The position numbers and the translations under genes are program-made. This document shows, piece by piece, positions 1 to 8,749 of a DNA stretch of 64,000 nt. The notes below the pieces were generated by a model. That model did not search any database, was not told the DNA's origin, and worked only from the letters and a program-made list of their open reading frames with translations. The stretch's first letter is position 1, and each line of letters starts with the position of its first letter. The DNA is from Nocardioides sp. Root682 (GTDB lineage Bacteria; Actinomycetota; Actinomycetes; Propionibacteriales; Nocardioidaceae), in the NCBI RefSeq assembly GCF_001427795.1, contig NZ_LMHJ01000001.1, positions 915,773 to 979,772 on the forward strand. The letters run 5' to 3'.

Positions 1-267
1 CCGGTCGACGCAGTTGTACGCGGCGTTGAGGCTGCCGCCGACGAACCACTTGGCGAACGGCGGGTCGTCCCAGTCCAGGATGCGATCCCACTTCTGGGAC
101 CAGTCGAGGCGTTCGGCGGCCGCGGCCCAGAAGCCGTCCCGGTCCGCTGCCGCCCGCTCGTAGGCCTCGGCGGTGACGTTGCGGTCTCCGGGGGTTGACC
201 CCGGCTCGGGGGCCTGGCCCTCACGCGGCGGGATCGGTGGCGTTGCACCACTAGGTTCGTTGGACAT
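1..267 (-). CDS. acs: Acetyl-CoA synthetase, N-terminal part (cut by window edge)
   Basis: Eighty-nine codons are visible from an ATG at 267, preceded by AGGAG about 6 bases upstream; the gene runs off the left edge. After a proline-rich start the protein contains [20 protein letters not shown] and then a [13 protein letters not shown] stretch, the hallmark of the ACAS_N domain at the start of acetyl- and propionyl-CoA synthetases. These cytosolic enzymes activate short-chain acids with ATP and CoA. The adenylation domain lies outside the window, so substrate preference cannot be read here. It is not overlapped by the gab operon behind it: 247 bp separate the two. Confidence 0.85.
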   Translation of the reverse strand, partial: MSNEPSGATPPIPPREGQAPEPGSTPGDRNVTAEAYERAAADRDGFWAAAAERLDWSQKWDRILDWDDPPFAKWFVGGSLNAAYNCVDR

Positions 268-283
268 GGTCACTCCTGGAGGT

Positions 284-349
284 CGAGCACGTCAGCCTGA
301 TGTGCGGAGCCGGGCGGGTTGATGGTGGAGAGGGTGGCGAGCACGTCAG
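284..349. repeat. Two copies of a 12-bp direct repeat upstream of acs
   Basis: The 12-mer CGAGCACGTCAG occurs at 284-295 and again at 338-349, 54 bp apart, in the gap between acs and the end of gabD. It sits 17 to 82 bp upstream of the acs start, where an operator could lie. No regulator can be assigned and chance is possible in GC-rich DNA. Confidence 0.25.
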
Positions 350-514
350 ATGCAGGCGTCGAGCCGCGAACCAGATGCCGTCCCAGGGGTAATCAGCGCA
401 TCCGTCTCGTCTGCGTGCCGATCCGCCCAGCCAGTCCGGGCAGGGGGGTACCACCGCGATCGCTGGGCTGGAGCCTCCGTGGTCACCAGTGGTCGCGGGC
501 AGACGGTGAGCGGC

Positions 515-1972
515 TCACCAGGCGACGCTGAAGTACTGGGTCTCGAGATACTCGTCGAGGCCATCGCGGCCACCTTCCCGTCCGATGCCGCTCTGCTTGA
601 GCCCACCGAAGGGGGCCGAGGGGTCGGAGACGAGGCCGCGGTTGATGCCGACCATGCCGGCCTCCAGCGCCTCGCCGATGTGCAGAGCCTCCGCAAGTTC
701 CGCGTAGACGTATGCCGCGAGTCCGGACTCCGTCGCGTTTGCGGCCGCGAGCAGTTCGTCCAGGTCGCGCCACACGACGATGGGTGCAACGGGGCCGAAG
801 ATCTCTTGGTCCAGCAGCGGATCGCTGGCGTCCAGCCCGGAGAGGACTGTCGGCGGGTAGAAGTAGCCCGGACCGTCAGGAGCAGACCCACGGTGAGCAA
901 CGACGGCGCCCCGATCAACGGCCGCATCGACGAGAGCTCGGACACCGTGCAACGCCTTGGCGGAGATGAGGGGTCCGATCTCGTTGTCAGCCGAGGCGGG
1001 GCCGACTCGCAGCGCTTCCACGCGCGCGCCGAGGCGCGCGATGAACTCCGGCGCGATGCTCTCGTGGACGTAGAAGCGGTTGGCGGCGGTGCAGGCCTGG
1101 CCGCCGTTGCGGAACTTGGCGATCACGGCTCCGTCGACGGCCGCCCCTATGTCGGCTGAACCGGTGACGATGAAGGGAGCGTTTCCGCCGAGTTCCATCG
1201 ACGTGTTGACCACTCGCTCCGCGGCCTGGCTCAGAAGTGTCCGACCCACGCCGGTCGACCCGGTGAACGAGATCTTGCGTACCCGGGGGTCCTCCAGCCA
1301 AGCCGTCACCACGCCACCGGGATCAGTGGTCGGAACGACGTTCACCACCCCGTCGGGGACACCGGCCAACGAGATGAGCCGGGCGATCGCCAGTGCGGTG
1401 AGCGGTGTCTCTGCGGCCGGCTTGAGCACCACAGTGCAACCGGCGGCGAGCGCCGGGGCGATCTTGCGTGTCGCCATGGCAGCTGGGAAGTTCCACGGCG
1501 TCACCAGGGCCGCCACGCCGACTGGGCGATGGGTCACGATCGTCCTGGTCCCACCGCCCGGCGACGATCCGTAGTCACCGTGAGGCCGCACCGCCTCTTC
1601 GCCGTACCAACGAAAGAACTCCGCGGCGTAGGTGACCTCGGCGCGGGCGTCGGACAGGGACTTGCCGTTCTCCAGCGCGATCAACGACGCGAGAAGCTCT
1701 GCGTCGCCGAGGATCAGCTCGTGCACTCGCGCCAGCAGCTCGCTGCGAGCCCGAGGCGGCGTTGCCGACCAGGACGGCAGCGCCATCGAGGCCGCGTCCA
1801 CCGCGGCGGTGGCGTCGCCCGCGGTGGCGTCGCCCACGAGGGCCACGATGTCGCCGGTGGCGGGGTCGTCAACCGGGAACAGGCCTCCGGAGGCCACCCA
1901 CTCCCGGCCTCCGATGAGGAGGGCCTCGGTCAATGCAGGCGTCGCCGTCTCGACGGACGTGTTGGTGTTCAT
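515..1972 (-). CDS. gabD: NAD(P)-dependent succinate-semialdehyde dehydrogenase (aldehyde dehydrogenase family)
   Basis: A 485-residue aldehyde dehydrogenase, the usual length for the family. Visible motifs are the cofactor-binding VTPWNFP segment, the general-base glutamate in MELGGNAPF and the catalytic cysteine in GGQACTA. The start is the ATG at 1972, which shares one base with the stop codon of the gene before it (TGATG), so translation is probably coupled. The open frame continues upstream to 2167 but that part lies inside gdh and is not coding. With the aminotransferase and glutamate dehydrogenase genes ahead of it, the best reading is oxidation of succinate semialdehyde to succinate, the last step of the GABA shunt. 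Substrate is inferred from context; the family is certain. Confidence 0.88.
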   Translation of the reverse strand: MNTNTSVETATPALTEALLIGGREWVASGGLFPVDDPATGDIVALVGDATAGDATAAVDAASMALPSWSATPPRARSELLARVHELILGDAELLASLIALENGKSLSDARAEVTYAAEFFRWYGEEAVRPHGDYGSSPGGGTRTIVTHRPVGVAALVTPWNFPAAMATRKIAPALAAGCTVVLKPAAETPLTALAIARLISLAGVPDGVVNVVPTTDPGGVVTAWLEDPRVRKISFTGSTGVGRTLLSQAAERVVNTSMELGGNAPFIVTGSADIGAAVDGAVIAKFRNGGQACTAANRFYVHESIAPEFIARLGARVEALRVGPASADNEIGPLISAKALHGVRALVDAAVDRGAVVAHRGSAPDGPGYFYPPTVLSGLDASDPLLDQEIFGPVAPIVVWRDLDELLAAANATESGLAAYVYAELAEALHIGEALEAGMVGINRGLVSDPSAPFGGLKQSGIGREGGRDGLDEYLETQYFSVAW

Positions 1973-3240
1973 CAGGGATACAGACCTCTCAGCTCGTGAG
2001 CTTGGTAGACGCGCTCCACTGCCATGCAGGTGGCAGCCGTTCGCAAGGGCAGGCGCGTGCAGTCCGCGTGCGCCACCACGTCGTGCCAGGCGCGCGTCAT
2101 CCGCTCGGACAAGCGCGCATTGACCTCGTCCTCGCTCCACCAGTAGGACTGGTTGGCCTGAACCCATTCGAAGTACGAGACGACGACTCCCCCAGCATTA
2201 GCAAGGATGTCGGGTACGACGAGCACGTCGCGCTCGGTCAGCAGCTGGTCCGCCTTCGCCGTGAGCGGCCCATTCGCGCCCTCGACGATCACCCTTGCTC
2301 GCACGGCAGCCGCATTCCCGGCGTGGATGGCGCCTTCGATCGCGGCAGGCACCAACAGGTCCACATCGGACACAAGGACCTCGTCGGCGGATATCGCGGA
2401 GCCTCCCGGAAAGCCCACAACGCTTCCTCCGGTCCGGTCGACGTAATCCTCCAAGGCCGCTACGTCGATGCCCGACGGATTGTGGAGCCCTCCGTAGACG
2501 TCGCTCACCGCGATCACGCGCACGCCGCTCTGCGCGAGGAGGCGGGCAGCACCACGACCCACCTTGCCGAACCCCTGTACTGCGGCAGTGGCGCTTCGGG
2601 CGTCGATACCTCGATGCTCCAGAGCCAGTAGAGAGATGGTCACCACACCTCGCGAGGTCGCCGCCGCCCGCCCCTGTGAGCCACCCAGCGCGATCGGCTT
2701 GCCGGTGACAACTCCGAGCACGGTATGGCCGTGGCCCACGGAGTAGGTGTCCATCATCCAAGCCATGGTCTGCTCGTCGGTACCCACGTCGGGTGCCGGG
2801 ATGTCCCGGTTCGGGCCGATGATCGGGGCGATCTCTGAGGTGTAACGGCGCGTGATGCGCTCCAGCTCGGCGGTGCTGTAGTGGCGGGGGTCGATGGCAA
2901 CGCCGCCTTTGGCTCCGCCATAGGGGACGTCCAGCAAGGCGCACTTCCAGGTCATCCACATCGCGAGCGCACGAACCTCGTCAAGATCCACGCTCGCGTG
3001 GAACCGCACCCCGCCCTTCGCGGGTCCTCGGGAGTAGTTGTGCTGCACGCGGTAGCCGCGAAGCACCTCAGTCGAACCGTCGTCGCGGCGTAGCGGGATG
3101 CTGACGCTGACCTCTCGTCGCGGCTCCACCAGCATGGAGTAGACCTCGGACCCAAGACCGAGCGCCTCGACTGCGGCCGACAACTGGTCCCGAGCATCGT
3201 CCAGGACCGCTCTGGGCGATCCATCCAACAGCGTCGTCAT
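1972..3240 (-). CDS. gdh: Glu/Leu/Phe/Val dehydrogenase, probably glutamate dehydrogenase
   Basis: A 422-residue protein with the ELFV dehydrogenase arrangement: an N-terminal substrate domain containing the GPAKGGVRFH loop and the catalytic-lysine segment PYGGAKGGV, followed by a C-terminal Rossmann domain beginning near VQGFGKVGRGAARLL. Length fits the roughly 420-residue hexameric enzymes. It overlaps the end of gabT by 4 bases (ATGA) and touches gabD by one base, so all three are translated from one transcript. The placement suggests a job: GabT turns 2-oxoglutarate into glutamate, and a glutamate dehydrogenase would regenerate 2-oxoglutarate and release ammonium. Leucine or phenylalanine dehydrogenase activity cannot be excluded from sequence reading alone. 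Confidence 0.85.
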   Translation of the reverse strand: MTTLLDGSPRAVLDDARDQLSAAVEALGLGSEVYSMLVEPRREVSVSIPLRRDDGSTEVLRGYRVQHNYSRGPAKGGVRFHASVDLDEVRALAMWMTWKCALLDVPYGGAKGGVAIDPRHYSTAELERITRRYTSEIAPIIGPNRDIPAPDVGTDEQTMAWMMDTYSVGHGHTVLGVVTGKPIALGGSQGRAAATSRGVVTISLLALEHRGIDARSATAAVQGFGKVGRGAARLLAQSGVRVIAVSDVYGGLHNPSGIDVAALEDYVDRTGGSVVGFPGGSAISADEVLVSDVDLLVPAAIEGAIHAGNAAAVRARVIVEGANGPLTAKADQLLTERDVLVVPDILANAGGVVVSYFEWVQANQSYWWSEDEVNARLSERMTRAWHDVVAHADCTRLPLRTAATCMAVERVYQAHELRGLYP

Positions 3241-4577
3241 GACACGCTCGCCAGGCCCTCGGCCACGATCTCGAGCCCCTCGACGAGCAACTCGTCAGAG
3301 ATGGTCAGTGGTGGAAGGAACCGGATCACGTTGCCGGCTGTGCCGCACGTCAGCGCAACGACGCCCCGGCCGTGGGCGAAGGCCGCCACACGCTTCGCGA
3401 GGTCGGCGTCGGGTCTGCCGTCGGTGGGGTCCACCAGTTCGACGGCCACCATCGCCCCGCGACCACGGACGTCACTGACCCGGGCGTCCTTGTCCTGGAG
3501 GGCGTTCAGGAATCCGAACAGGACGCCTTCGATCTCGCGCGCTCGTTGCAGCAGGCCGTCGGACTCTATGGTCTCGATCACCGCGAGTGCAGCTGCGCAG
3601 GCCAACGGGTTCCCGCCGTAGGTGCCGCCGAGACCGCCTGGATGGACGCTGTCCATGATCTCGGCCCGCCCGGTCACCGCAGAGAGTGGGAGCCCTCCGG
3701 CGATTCCCTTGGCCGTCGCGATGAGGTCGGGGACGACCCCGTCGTGCTCGACCGCGAACCAGGCGCCAGTGCGGCCGAAGCCCGACTGCACCTCGTCGGC
3801 GACGAACACCGCACCGTTGCGGCGGCACCAGTCTGCGAGGGCCGCCAGGAATCCGGGCGCCGGGACGATGAATCCCCCTTCGCCGTGGATCGGCTCGATC
3901 ACGACTGCCGCGACCTGATCCGCTCCGACCTGGGCCTCGACCAGCGCGAGAGCCCGCTCAGCGGCCATGGCGCCGTCAACGCCGGGGACCTCTCGGAAGG
4001 GGTAGGAGGTCGGCACGCGGTAGACCTCACCGGCGAACGGGCCGAAGCCCCACTTGTACGGCATGGTCTTGGCGGTCATCGCCATCGTCAGGTTGGTACG
4101 GCCGTGATAGGCGTGGTCGAAGACAACGACCGCGTCGCGACCGGTATGGGAGCGAGCGATCTTGACCGCGTTCTCGACCGCCTCGGACCCGGAGTTGAAC
4201 AGAGCCGAGCGCTTCTCGTGATCCCCCGGGGTCAGGCGCGCGAGATGCTCAGCCACGGCGACATACCCCTCGTAGGGGGTCACCATGAAGCAGGTGTGCG
4301 TGAACGCCGCGGCCTGCGCTGAGACCGCCTCCACCACGCGCGAGGCGCTACTGCCCACAGTCGTGACCGCGATGCCGGAACCCAGATCGATCAAACGGTT
4401 TCCGTCAGCGTCCTCGATGACTCCCCCGCCAGCACGCACCGCGAACACCGGCAGCGTAGTGCCCACGCCGGCGCTGACCGCCTGGGACTTGCGAGCCATC
4501 AGCTCGCGCGAGCGCGGGCCGGGAATCGTGGTGGCGAGGTGACGGGACTGCTCGAGGGGGCGCTGTTCGGGGGCCAT
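3237..4577 (-). CDS. gabT: 4-aminobutyrate aminotransferase (class III PLP enzyme)
   Basis: A 446-residue class III aminotransferase. Readable motifs are FNSGSEAVENAVKIAR near the phosphate-binding region, the AYHGRTN motif, the aspartate in FVADEVQSGFGRTG, and the PLP-lysine segment TAKGIAGGLPLSA. The length and these motifs match GabT, which moves the amino group of GABA to 2-oxoglutarate, giving succinate semialdehyde and glutamate. It is the first gene of the gabT-gdh-gabD operon; its stop overlaps the gdh start by 4 bases. A LysR regulator is divergently transcribed 66 bp away. Ornithine or other omega-amino acids are possible alternative substrates. Confidence 0.88.
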   Translation of the reverse strand: MAPEQRPLEQSRHLATTIPGPRSRELMARKSQAVSAGVGTTLPVFAVRAGGGVIEDADGNRLIDLGSGIAVTTVGSSASRVVEAVSAQAAAFTHTCFMVTPYEGYVAVAEHLARLTPGDHEKRSALFNSGSEAVENAVKIARSHTGRDAVVVFDHAYHGRTNLTMAMTAKTMPYKWGFGPFAGEVYRVPTSYPFREVPGVDGAMAAERALALVEAQVGADQVAAVVIEPIHGEGGFIVPAPGFLAALADWCRRNGAVFVADEVQSGFGRTGAWFAVEHDGVVPDLIATAKGIAGGLPLSAVTGRAEIMDSVHPGGLGGTYGGNPLACAAALAVIETIESDGLLQRAREIEGVLFGFLNALQDKDARVSDVRGRGAMVAVELVDPTDGRPDADLAKRVAAFAHGRGVVALTCGTAGNVIRFLPPLTISDELLVEGLEIVAEGLASVS

Positions 4578-4643
4578 GTCTCCCAGCCTGACCCGCAGGA
4601 ATACTTGCTGTCCAAGCCTTCTTGAACACTAGACTCATGCTCC
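4578..4643. promoter_or_regulatory. Divergent promoter region between gabT and the LysR gene
   Basis: This 66-bp gap separates the starts of two divergent genes and must carry both promoters and, by LysR habit, the regulator's operator. A short inverted pair CAAG (4613-4616) and CTTG (4621-4624) lies centrally; it is too small to call an operator on its own. Confidence 0.5.
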
Positions 4644-5543
4644 ATGGACATGGATCTGCGGTTGCTGGATTACTTCGTCGCCACCGCGGACGCAGGCACC
4701 GCGACCCGGGCCGCGCAGTCGCTCCATGTGACGCAACCGGTCCTGTCGCGCCAGTTGCGCCAACTGGAGAGCCGGCTCGGTCTGCAGCTGTTCGAGCGCG
4801 AGGGGCGCGGTCTGCGACTGACCCGCGCCGCGGAGGACTTCCTGCCAGAGGCACGAAGCCTTCTGGCCCACGCACTACAGGTCAGGCGCGCCGCCGAGAC
4901 CATCGCCGGCGGTCGGCTCTCCGAGCTCCACCTCGCGGTTCCCACGACCACTCTCACCGACGTGCTCGCCCCCTTCCTCGCAACACTCGGGGATGACGAC
5001 CCCCTGCCGCTCGTCCGAGAGCTGGAGCCGCGCGGGGCTCTCGCTGCCATCCGCGCCGGAGCGGACCTGGCGGTGGTGACCCGGACGCCCCCGACTTCCC
5101 TGGCGTCTCGACTTCTCGCAGTCCTGCCGCTCTGGGCCTACGTGCGTGCCGACGACCCATGGGCTGGACGCTCAAAGGTGTCGGTCGCCGATCTCGCCCT
5201 CCGCCAACTCGTGCTTCTCACGCCGGAAATGCGGCCCAGGGCGCTCCTGGACGGGGCCTTCGACGCCGCCGGCCTCAGCTATGACTCGACCGTCGAGGTC
5301 ACCAACGCCCAAGTGGCGCAAGCCGTAGCGGCTGCGGGACGCGGAGTCGCGGTGGTGTCCGACGACCCTCGCTTCGGCCTCGTCCCCCTGCACATCGACG
5401 GCCCCGCCGGACCTGTCCAGATCCGTCTCTACGCTGCATGGGACCCCCGGCACCACGCGGCTTCGGCCTTGGCGACACTGGCCGACCGCCTCGCAGCGTT
5501 CTGCGTCGACAGGTACGGCGAGCAGGTCCGATCACCGCAGTGA
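4644..5543 (+). CDS. LysR-family transcriptional regulator
   Basis: A 299-residue protein of standard LysR length. Residues 5-65 form the winged helix-turn-helix (LDYFVATADAGTATRAAQSL, then HVTQPVLSRQLRQLESRLG), with the usual LFER.GRG..LT wing. The rest, from about residue 90, is a periplasmic-binding-protein-like effector domain. It is divergent from gabT and separated by 66 bp, so it probably controls the GABA/glutamate operon; the effector could be GABA or a related compound, which is inference. Two ATG codons are close together (4644 and 4650); the first was chosen. Confidence 0.88.
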   Translation: MDMDLRLLDYFVATADAGTATRAAQSLHVTQPVLSRQLRQLESRLGLQLFEREGRGLRLTRAAEDFLPEARSLLAHALQVRRAAETIAGGRLSELHLAVPTTTLTDVLAPFLATLGDDDPLPLVRELEPRGALAAIRAGADLAVVTRTPPTSLASRLLAVLPLWAYVRADDPWAGRSKVSVADLALRQLVLLTPEMRPRALLDGAFDAAGLSYDSTVEVTNAQVAQAVAAAGRGVAVVSDDPRFGLVPLHIDGPAGPVQIRLYAAWDPRHHAASALATLADRLAAFCVDRYGEQVRSPQ

Positions 5544-5757
5544 CGCCAGCGACCGCGGTGTCCTGCACCAAGCCCAGGACTTTCACAATGACCCAGAGGT
5601 CGGGGCCCAGATGCCGCCCGAACAGCGTCCGCACCAGGCTCAGGTCGGCCACGGATGTCCCGGCGCGTCCAGATTCGTATACGCCGCCTCGACAGGCCCG
5701 CAGCCTTGATCCCCGCGCCGACTGCGTACGGATGCGGACAAGCAGCGGACCGGAAAC

Positions 5758-5799
5758 GTCAGAGGCGGCTCCCGGATCTCTCCGGAAACCGCCTCTGAC
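5758..5799 (-). terminator. Strong hairpin downstream of the tRNA fragment
   Basis: An 11-bp perfect inverted repeat, GTCAGAGGCGG at 5758-5768 and CCGCCTCTGAC at 5789-5799, encloses a 20-base loop. It lies just past the 3' end of the minus-strand tRNA fragment, where tRNA terminators sit, so it is probably the original terminator of the tRNA gene that was displaced by integration. The 214 bp between it and the LysR stop show no supported gene. Confidence 0.65.
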
Positions 5800-5814
5800 C
5801 TGCTATTTCACTTT

Positions 5815-5858
5815 GTAGCGGGGGCAGGATTTGAACCTGCGACCTCTGGGTTATGAGC
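5815..5858 (-). other. tRNA-Met (CAT, initiator-like) 3' fragment: probable attachment site
   Basis: Read on the minus strand, these 44 bases run from the anticodon (GCTCATAACCC) through the variable loop, a complete T arm (GCAGG-TTCAAAT-CCTGC) and the 3' acceptor strand CCCCGCT. Three C's directly after the anticodon loop would pair with GGG, the mark of initiator tRNA-Met. The 5' half is missing: bases beyond 5858 do not continue the anticodon stem. A half tRNA next to an integrase gene is the usual left-over end of a tRNA-targeted integration. Because the fragment is the 3' half in minus orientation, the restored full tRNA should lie at the element's other end, to the right of this window. 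The 167 bp between it and the integrase show no gene and may hold arm-type sites. Confidence 0.75.
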
Positions 5859-6025
5859 GAAACCACCTGCACCTTTGGGGCCTCAGTTGACCCGCTCAGA
5901 GTGAGCAAATGTGAGGTATCATCGCAGGTCAGAGCGTGTTTTGGGATTCCGCAGACGTTCGCTGACCATCGCCACCTTTCGGCAAGGTTTGCTGATCTGT
6001 TGCTGACTTGGGAGGCGAGAGTGCC

Positions 6026-7135
6026 ATGGCCTGGGTGGCCGAGAGAACGATCGGCGACGGGACCACACGGTTCCTTGCGCAATACCGCGACCCCGAGGGA
6101 CGGATCCGCTCAGCCGGCACCCACTCATCCCGACGCGCGGCCGAGCGGGCCGGCAACCGCGAGGAACAGCGAGTCCTGACTGGGTCCTGGCACGACCGGA
6201 CACTTGGGGCGGTCAGCTTCCAGCAGTATGTCGAGCGCGACTGGCTACCCAGCAAACACATCGAGGCCACCACCCGGGCGGCGTACATCTCGAACCTCGA
6301 CAAGCACTTCTTTCCGTTCTTCGGGACCAAGGCGATGTACCAGGTCACACCGTCGCTCGTGCAGGACTGGGTGACCAAGGCAGCCGCCGACGGGCTCTCA
6401 GGGAGATCGATCAGCAAGTACCACACGATGTTGCACTCAATTTTCAAGCGAGCAGTCCGCGACAAGTTGATCGTGACCAATCCGTGCGAGCACACCGAGC
6501 TCCCGAAGGTCATCACCAAGAAGACCCGCACCCTGACCCCTGACGAGTTCGAGTCGCTGATCAAGGCCGTTCCCGACGAGCACCGGCTGATGGTCGAGAC
6601 CGCGATCGAGACCGGCATGCGCTGGGGCGAGCTCATCGCCCTCAAGCCCCGCCACGTCGACTTCCTCCGCCGCACCGTGACCGTTCAGGACACGATCGTT
6701 GAGGTCTCCAAGAAGCACTCCCCCACGGGCGAGCGGTACGTCTCCAAGCCCTACCCCAAGGACAACGAGCCCCGGACGTTTGCGGTGCGTCAGGACTGGC
6801 TTGACGCGGTCGCCGAGCACATCGAGCTCCGCAACATCGGCCGTGACGACTTGCTCTTCACCACCCGGGCCGGAACGCCAATCTCCCGCAACACCTTCCG
6901 GACTCGCGTGTGGCTCCCTGCCGTCAAAGCCAGCGGTGTCGGGTTCGCAGTCCGTATCCACGATCTGCGACACGCCCACGCCTCCTGGCTCCTCGCCGGC
7001 GGCTCCGACCTCAAGTCCGTGATGGACCGACTCGGACACGCCCAGATCCAGACGACGCAGAAGTACCTCCACGCACTAAAGGAAGCCGACCAACACAACC
7101 TCGACGCTCTTGACCGGATGCAGCGACGCAGATAG
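6026..7135 (+). CDS. int: Tyrosine recombinase / integrase
   Basis: A 369-residue site-specific recombinase from the ATG at 6026, which has GGGAGG about 10 bases upstream; an in-frame TTG at 6008 is possible but has no site. The N-terminal part carries an AP2-like arm region and a SAM-like core-binding domain (about residues 60-150). The catalytic set is present: Arg near 198 in ETGMRWGELI, HDLRH near 312, LGHAQ near 337 and the nucleophile tyrosine in QKYLHAL near 346. It sits directly beside the half tRNA gene, pointing inward, so it should catalyse integration and excision of the element at an initiator tRNA-Met gene. No excisionase gene was recognised beside it. Confidence 0.93.
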   Translation: MAWVAERTIGDGTTRFLAQYRDPEGRIRSAGTHSSRRAAERAGNREEQRVLTGSWHDRTLGAVSFQQYVERDWLPSKHIEATTRAAYISNLDKHFFPFFGTKAMYQVTPSLVQDWVTKAAADGLSGRSISKYHTMLHSIFKRAVRDKLIVTNPCEHTELPKVITKKTRTLTPDEFESLIKAVPDEHRLMVETAIETGMRWGELIALKPRHVDFLRRTVTVQDTIVEVSKKHSPTGERYVSKPYPKDNEPRTFAVRQDWLDAVAEHIELRNIGRDDLLFTTRAGTPISRNTFRTRVWLPAVKASGVGFAVRIHDLRHAHASWLLAGGSDLKSVMDRLGHAQIQTTQKYLHALKEADQHNLDALDRMQRRR

Positions 7136-7348
7136 CCAAGGTGCCCGCTGCGCCGGTTCGACTCGACGCAACTGAACTCGGGCGAGCGCCCCTGTGCGGC
7201 ATCGCGACGCCGGTGGCGGGCCATCCCGCCGGCGAAGGCCCCCGAACGGCGTGCGGGTCGAGTCCGAGCGTCGGTCGCCACGTGGGCCCGTACGGATCAA
7301 ACCTGCCGAATTCGCGCGCTCCGGGACGGATGTTCGTAAAGTCTCAAC

Positions 7349-7837
7349 GTGGCCGACGGACTTTTCTACTACGTACGCGATGCCGGATCACGCGCGGCGC
7401 ACCACTGGGATTACGACGGCGACCGCAGCGACCACTCGCTCTGCGGGACGCCCTACGTAGAGCCGATCGCCTACGAAGGCGACGAGCGGCCACGATCCGT
7501 TTGCCGCGCGTGCCAGCGGCTTACCGTGCCGCATGAGGCGCGTTGGTGGAAGGAACGGGCCGATGGCCTGCTCGAGGAGGTCGCGTCGCTCGCAGACTCG
7601 GCTATCGCCCTGCGCGCGGAACTGCAACGCGTACGTACCCACGCAGACAACCAGCGCCGACAGCTCGCCGAACTCCAGAAGTCGGCCGGTCGCGTCAAGA
7701 ACGGCAGCCAGCCGCGCCCGAAGCCCGCGGCGAAGAAGCCCAAACCCAAGGCTGCGAAGGCCGCCCAGCCGAAGTACCGCCAGCAGAGAATCCACATCGT
7801 GTCCGGCGGTGCCCCCGGTCTCGGCAAGCGTCGCTGA
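7349..7837 (+). CDS. Hypothetical protein with Cys motifs, coiled coil and Lys-rich tail
   Basis: I do not recognise this 162-residue protein. The first 55 residues contain several histidines and cysteines, including CGTPY and CRACQR spaced like a small zinc-binding fold. Residues 65-115 look like a coiled coil (LLEEVASLADSAIALRAELQ onward), and the tail is rich in Lys, Pro and Ala, as in nucleic-acid-binding tails. It starts with GTG at 7349; no clear ribosome-binding site is seen. It follows the integrase by 213 bp and does not look co-transcribed with the next gene. A DNA-binding accessory role for the element is possible but only a guess. Confidence 0.6.
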   Translation: MADGLFYYVRDAGSRAAHHWDYDGDRSDHSLCGTPYVEPIAYEGDERPRSVCRACQRLTVPHEARWWKERADGLLEEVASLADSAIALRAELQRVRTHADNQRRQLAELQKSAGRVKNGSQPRPKPAAKKPKPKAAKAAQPKYRQQRIHIVSGGAPGLGKRR

Positions 7838-7891
7838 TCTCTGGCTCCGATCGAGCGCCAGCTGTCGGAAGCTGATGCGATGATCTGATGC

Positions 7892-8698
7892 GTGGACTGG
7901 GATTCGAGCGACGAGTGGGCGCAGGTGATGGGCGATCAGGGTCCCTGGATCCGACACGTCGCTCAGGCTTGGCAGGCGGCCGCCACCGACGCGCCGGACA
8001 CGCCCATCCCGAGCCGGCCAGCACCCGAAGCACAGCACGACGCCCACATCGCGTACTGGACACCAGTACTCCACCTCTTGATCTTCGGACTGGGCTGGAC
8101 ACGCCCAGATCTCGGACTCGCAGCGTGGCGCGCGAGGCGGTGGCCTCTCGATGATCCGATTCTGCGCGTCGTACACCGGTGGTGGGGAGAGGATGGCGTC
8201 TTAGACATCTTGGCCTGGTTCGCGATGAACGAAGGCATCACGTTCAACCTCGAGCATCACGTCGACGCACACTCGATGGCACAACCACCTCGCGAAGCGC
8301 CGTTCCGCGACACCCCAGAATTCGAGGAACGTCGACGCTCGCCGGAATGGCAAGCAGCATTCGGCGGGGGCACAGATTCATTGCATCTGACCCATCACCT
8401 CGGTTCACCGTTGGTCTTGGCGGGCCCACACAACCCGACGTTCTTTGATCAACGCTGGGTGTCGGCGGACGATCCGAATGAGGTTCCCCGATTCACCGTC
8501 ATCAACGACCGCTACGAGGGCTGGTATGTCGACTTCTGGCACTACCAGGTCGAACTCGGCCCAAATGGCCGATCAGTGCGCACCGAGGTGTTCGTGCGAC
8601 CCATCGGCTGGCTCGGTGAGTTCCGTCAGCACAAGACCACTCGGCTCTGGTTCCGCGGCCGCGCGGCTATACATATGTGGGGCCAACCAACTCAATAA
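7892..8698 (+). CDS. Uncharacterised protein, 268 residues
   Basis: No family was recognised. The protein is rich in Trp, His and Asp (for example HRWWGED and YVDFWHYQVE) and has no signal peptide or obvious membrane segment. The central part LGSPLVLAGPHNPTFFD and the beta-like C-terminal half suggest a globular soluble protein. It starts with GTG at 7892 and ends 51 bp before the SNF2 helicase on the same strand, so it may be the first gene of that operon. Coding potential is good: GC-rich third positions throughout and no competing frame. Confidence 0.6.
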   Translation: MDWDSSDEWAQVMGDQGPWIRHVAQAWQAAATDAPDTPIPSRPAPEAQHDAHIAYWTPVLHLLIFGLGWTRPDLGLAAWRARRWPLDDPILRVVHRWWGEDGVLDILAWFAMNEGITFNLEHHVDAHSMAQPPREAPFRDTPEFEERRRSPEWQAAFGGGTDSLHLTHHLGSPLVLAGPHNPTFFDQRWVSADDPNEVPRFTVINDRYEGWYVDFWHYQVELGPNGRSVRTEVFVRPIGWLGEFRQHKTTRLWFRGRAAIHMWGQPTQ

Positions 8699-8749
8699 GC
8701 ACAGCAAGCCTCCCGGATCAGCAATGACACGTGCCGTGGAGGCGGTGGA

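Noticed and set aside
1973..2167. Upstream in-frame extension of the gabD reading frame to 2167
   Set aside because: It lies inside the 3' end of gdh, reads as unlike any aldehyde dehydrogenase, and the ATG at 1972 gives the family's normal N-terminus.
5509..5652. Minus-strand coding-like stretch behind lysR (RTLFGRHLGPDLWVIVKVLG)
   Set aside because: Only about 45 residues, no recognised family, no ribosome-binding site, and it overlaps the lysR end.
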